From assembly GCF_009601055.1 (NCBI RefSeq), contig NZ_WITI01000003.1:110099-174098 (forward strand): DNA of 64,000 nt, read 5' to 3'. This document shows, one piece after another, positions 61,999 to 64,000 of the stretch; the stretch's first letter is position 1, and each line of letters begins with the position of its first letter. The translations under genes and the position numbers were made by a program. A model generated the notes under the pieces. It did no database searches, was not told the origin of the DNA, and was given only the letters and a program-made list of their open reading frames with translations. Origin of the DNA: Lactococcus sp. dk101 (lineage in GTDB: Bacteria > Bacillota > Bacilli > Lactobacillales > Streptococcaceae).

Positions 61999-62061
61999 AG
62001 AAAAAACGAGACAATTCGGCGTGTCTCGTTTTGTGAGTTAATGCTTCAACTCATATTCGTT
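61999..62061 (-). ncRNA. Predicted antisense antitoxin RNA (RNA II) of the Fst locus
   Basis: A minus-strand promoter with -35 TTGACT (62090-62095), 16 bp and -10 TATAAT (62068-62073) predicts a start near 62061. The RNA would run about 60 nt through the direct-repeat block to a hairpin, AAAACGAGACA/TGTCTCGTTTT (62003-62032), followed by T residues on the minus strand. It is complementary to the toxin start-codon region and to CAATTCGGC in the toxin mRNA leader. Size and layout match RNA II of pAD1 par. Confidence 0.8.
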
Positions 62062-62067
62062 ACTGTT

Positions 62068-62095
62068 ATTATAACATACTGTCTGATGAAGTCAA
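62068..62095 (-). promoter_or_regulatory. RNA II promoter
   Basis: TTGACT, 16 bp, TATAAT on the minus strand; clearly stronger by consensus than the toxin promoter, as expected for an antitoxin. Confidence 0.8.
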
Positions 62096-62286
62096 GCCAT
62101 ATCAGTTTTATAACTTTTACAGAATAATAAGGCAAGTGTTTTCAGATTTTTTATCTCAAATCATATTTATAATCACTATTAACAAACGCATAAAACACGT
62201 AAAAGTCCAATTGGTCATGAAAATAAAATGAAAATTATTTTATTTGCGGAGACAAAAATAAATTTTAAAATAATATAAATTAGGAC

Positions 62287-62315
62287 TTGACATACTTGTA
62301 CAGACAAGGTATAAT
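62287..62315 (+). promoter_or_regulatory. Consensus promoter of the surface-protein gene
   Basis: TTGACA (62287-62292), 17 bp, TATAAT (62310-62315). The spacer contains CTTGT..ACAAG, a small dyad that could be an operator. Confidence 0.85.
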
Positions 62316-62363
62316 TAGACCGTAATCGATAAATTACTTTATTCAAACAAAGGAGAATAAAAA

Positions 62364-63359
62364 ATGGAAACAAAAGTTTCAAATTTCCGCACATGGAAAT
62401 CTGGTAAAGTTTGGCTTGTTGCCTCTGCTGCAGTAGCCGCTCTTGCAATGACTGGAGCTGTTACAGCAAATGCTGCAACTGTAAATAACTCTGCCACAAC
62501 TACAAATGGTGCTGGTACTGTACCAGTTTATCAAGTTGCTAAAGGCAATGACCACTATCTTTCAACTAACAAAGCATACGTTGATAGCCTTTTGACTAAA
62601 GGTTACAACTCTGAAAAGATTGTTGCTTTCGCAGCAGCACAAAGTGCTACACCTGTAAATAGCTGGTATAAACCATCTGCAGGTCACTATTACACTACTG
62701 ATAACTCAGCAGCAAACGTAGCTCGTTTGAAAGCTTTGGGATATACTCAATTCTACACTTCAAACCTTTACTCATTGACTGCAAATGATAACAATGCTGC
62801 TCCAGTATATGTTACATTTAACTCAGCTGCAAATCACTACTATACTCAAGATCAAACTGATGTTCCTGCTGGATACGGCAACCAATCAGTTTCATTCCTC
62901 GGTGTTAAAGCAGCAGCAAGCATCGCTGCTGAAGATGCAACAGTAACAGCTGGCGCAACTAATGCTCAAGTAGAAGCAGCCGTTGTTAAAAATGCAATCG
63001 CAAGCGGAACAACTGTAACTGTAAACGGCGTTACTTCAACACTTACTCAAGACGAATTGAGTGCTGACGCTGGTGGAAATTCATTATTCACAAACACTAA
63101 TGGTGTTCTTCAAATCAATAGCGCAGCTTTGACTGTAACTGGTCTTGACACAACTAAGACTGGTGTTCAAACTGTAACTCTTGCTCTTGCAGGTTCAACT
63201 GCAACAACAACTGTTAAAGTAACAGTCGTAGCTCCTACAGTTTCATCTACAACTGGTGCTGTTTCAACTTCAGTAATCTCTGGTGCAAATGCTAACATCA
63301 TCAGTGCTACAAATGGTCAAGCTACTGTGGAGCTATACTATAAAAGTGGACACAAATAA
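62364..63359 (+). CDS. Secreted KxYKxGKxW-type surface protein, C-terminally truncated by an IS
   Basis: As read, 331 residues. The N-terminus has RTWKSGKVW, a variant of the KxYKxGKxW signal motif, then a hydrophobic core and a cleavage region (ANAA). Residues 50-185 contain three repeats of the type PVY...HYYT..., resembling DUF5648. Then comes a Thr/Ala-rich region with two Ig-like segments. Native sequence ends near codon 321 at 63327; the last ten residues (ELYYKSGHK) come from the insertion sequence. The original C-terminus, probably with a wall anchor, is lost. A consensus promoter and AAAGGAG suggest high expression. Confidence 0.82.
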   Translation: METKVSNFRTWKSGKVWLVASAAVAALAMTGAVTANAATVNNSATTTNGAGTVPVYQVAKGNDHYLSTNKAYVDSLLTKGYNSEKIVAFAAAQSATPVNSWYKPSAGHYYTTDNSAANVARLKALGYTQFYTSNLYSLTANDNNAAPVYVTFNSAANHYYTQDQTDVPAGYGNQSVSFLGVKAAASIAAEDATVTAGATNAQVEAAVVKNAIASGTTVTVNGVTSTLTQDELSADAGGNSLFTNTNGVLQINSAALTVTGLDTTKTGVQTVTLALAGSTATTTVKVTVVAPTVSSTTGAVSTSVISGANANIISATNGQATVELYYKSGHK

Positions 63360-63405
63360 GTGTGCTATAATCTGTCTAAGAAGACACAAAAATGAAAGGA
63401 CTTTT

Positions 63406-63681
63406 ATGTCGGGATTTAAACGTTACGACGAGGAGTTTAAACAATCTCTCGTCAATCTCTATCAAACAGGTAAAAAGCAAGCTGAACTCTGTAAAGACTA
63501 TGGTGTTTCTCAAACAGCACTCTCTAAATGGATTAAGCAATTCTCTCAGGTTCAACTCGAAGATAACACGGTAATGACTGCTAAACAAATTCAAGCATTA
63601 CAAAAGCGGAATGCACAATTAGAAGAGGAAAATCTCATCTTAAAAAAAGCGAGTGCCATATTCATGCAAAACTCCAAGTGA
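63406..63681 (+). CDS. IS3-family transposase OrfA
   Basis: 91 residues: helix-turn-helix FKRYDEEFKQSLVNLYQTGK (split: RYDEEFKQSLVNLY) with CKDYGVSQTALSKWIKQ, then a leucine-zipper coiled coil (LQKRNAQLEEENLILKKA). OrfA binds the IS ends. An A7 run at 63642-63648 just before the overlap with orfB allows -1 frameshifting to make OrfAB. ATG at 63406 follows GAAAGGA. Confidence 0.92.
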   Translation: MSGFKRYDEEFKQSLVNLYQTGKKQAELCKDYGVSQTALSKWIKQFSQVQLEDNTVMTAKQIQALQKRNAQLEEENLILKKASAIFMQNSK

Positions 63682-64000
63682 GAGTAAAAGCTGTCTATCG
63701 ACTCCGATTTGAACACACGACAGTGATGCTCTGTCGTGTTTTACATGTCAATCGTTCTACCTACTATAACTTCATTAACAAGAAGCCTTCTAAACGTGAA
63801 ATAGAGAATCAACACTTGAGAAAATTACTTCTTGAAATTTATATGAAAGCCAAGAAAAGAATTAGAACGAGAGCTTTTAAAATCATTCTTCTACGTGATT
63901 ATGGCGTTACTATTTCCGAAGGACGTATTTTACGACTTCTTAAGTCTATGACACTTCCTAAGATGTCAACGATTAAACCACGATTTAAATCAAAGCAATC
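63678..64000 (+). CDS. IS3-family transposase OrfB (DDE domain), partial
   Basis: At least 107 residues, open to the window edge, in the -1 frame relative to orfA. VKAVYRLRFEHTTVMLCRVL and VNRSTYYNF, then DYGVTISEGRILRLLKSM (split: DYGVTISEGR), are the IS3 HTH_21 region before the catalytic DDE domain, which lies outside the window. Normally made as OrfAB by frameshifting at the A7 run. Confidence 0.9.
   Translation, partial: MRVKAVYRLRFEHTTVMLCRVLHVNRSTYYNFINKKPSKREIENQHLRKLLLEIYMKAKKRIRTRAFKIILLRDYGVTISEGRILRLLKSMTLPKMSTIKPRFKSKQ

Larger units (their letters stand above)
61812..62061. repeat. Two-block direct repeats of the toxin-antitoxin locus
   Basis: CAATTCGGC occurs at 61812 and 62012. 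GTGAGTT..ATGCTTCAAC and ACTYATATTCGT occur at 61833-61861 and again at 62033-62060, with one substitution and one small gap. Both blocks are about 200 bp apart and in the same order. They correspond to the DRa/DRb repeats of Fst loci, through which the antisense RNA pairs with the toxin mRNA. Confidence 0.85.
61947..62363. other. Gene-free stretch: antitoxin RNA, then AT-rich promoter region
   Basis: 61947-62100 holds the RNA I terminator and the convergent antitoxin RNA. 62100-62285 is AT-rich with a small inverted repeat near 62220-62245 and no recognisable gene. The promoter of the surface-protein gene follows. Confidence 0.6.
63328..64000 (+). mobile_element. IS3-family insertion sequence (IS904-like), left part
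   Basis: The left end begins at about TGGAGCTATACT (63328) inside the surface-protein gene. It carries the two overlapping frames orfA and orfB of IS3 elements. The right end lies beyond the window, so the target duplication cannot be seen. IS904/IS1077-type elements are common in lactococci; the exact name needs a database match. Confidence 0.85.

Overview
The window is a stretch of a low-GC Lactobacillales chromosome, best assigned to the genus Lactococcus. The reasons are the alaA-codY-gatCAB order, a CodY with a CodY box beside its own promoter, an rml plus rgp-type rhamnan cell-wall polysaccharide locus, an IS904-like IS3-family element at the right edge and strongly AT-rich lactic-acid-bacterial promoters. 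I cannot name the species from sequence alone. No rRNA, tRNA or CRISPR array is visible.

Layout. 1-8670: end of an unknown gene, alaA, codY, two unknown membrane proteins, gatCAB and an amidase. 8664-13780: MATE pump, cold-shock protein, 5-formyl-THF cyclo-ligase/rhomboid pair, DUF3284/VOC pair and an Eis-like acetyltransferase. 13953-19001: a carbon-catabolite-type region (mupG, cellobiose-family PTS EIIC, two small proteins, GH1 6-phospho-beta-glycosidase) with several cre-like sites. 19300-21296: an ABC exporter pair and a small charged protein that look acquired. 21430-28776: dUTPase, 5'-nucleotidase-family phosphatase, YutD, RlmN, nitroreductase and menaquinone tail genes. 28800-31518 (minus): FeoA, FeoB and a Cys-rich partner. 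31701-37634: a broken HAD hydrolase, a DUF4352 surface protein, fakA/yloU, a LytTR/DUF3021 pair, rpmB and a DUF1129 protein.

37757-61726 is the cell-wall polysaccharide locus. rmlA, rmlC, rmlB and rmlD make dTDP-L-rhamnose but are separated by six unrelated small genes. rgpA, B, C, D and F build and export the rhamnan backbone. A GT-C/DUF2142 protein, a DPM1-type transferase and a DUF2304 protein look like a side-chain decoration module. LicD, an IspD/TarI-type cytidylyltransferase, an epimerase, further transferases, a pyruvyl transferase-family protein and a Wzx flippase look like the variable part. The last transferase is broken by a TGA codon. Behind it lies an Fst-type type I toxin-antitoxin locus, then a secreted KxYKxGKxW-type protein truncated by an IS3-family element that runs off the window.

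Three genome-scale signals are not explained by the genes. First, a 16-bp palindrome CTGTCAGNNCTGACAG occurs about 26 times with no more than two mismatches, inside genes and between them. Second, a modular family of intergenic palindromic repeats is shared between 3.1, 25.6 and 58.2 kb. Third, five genes start 6-7 nt after an extended -10 promoter element and are probably transcribed as leaderless mRNAs.
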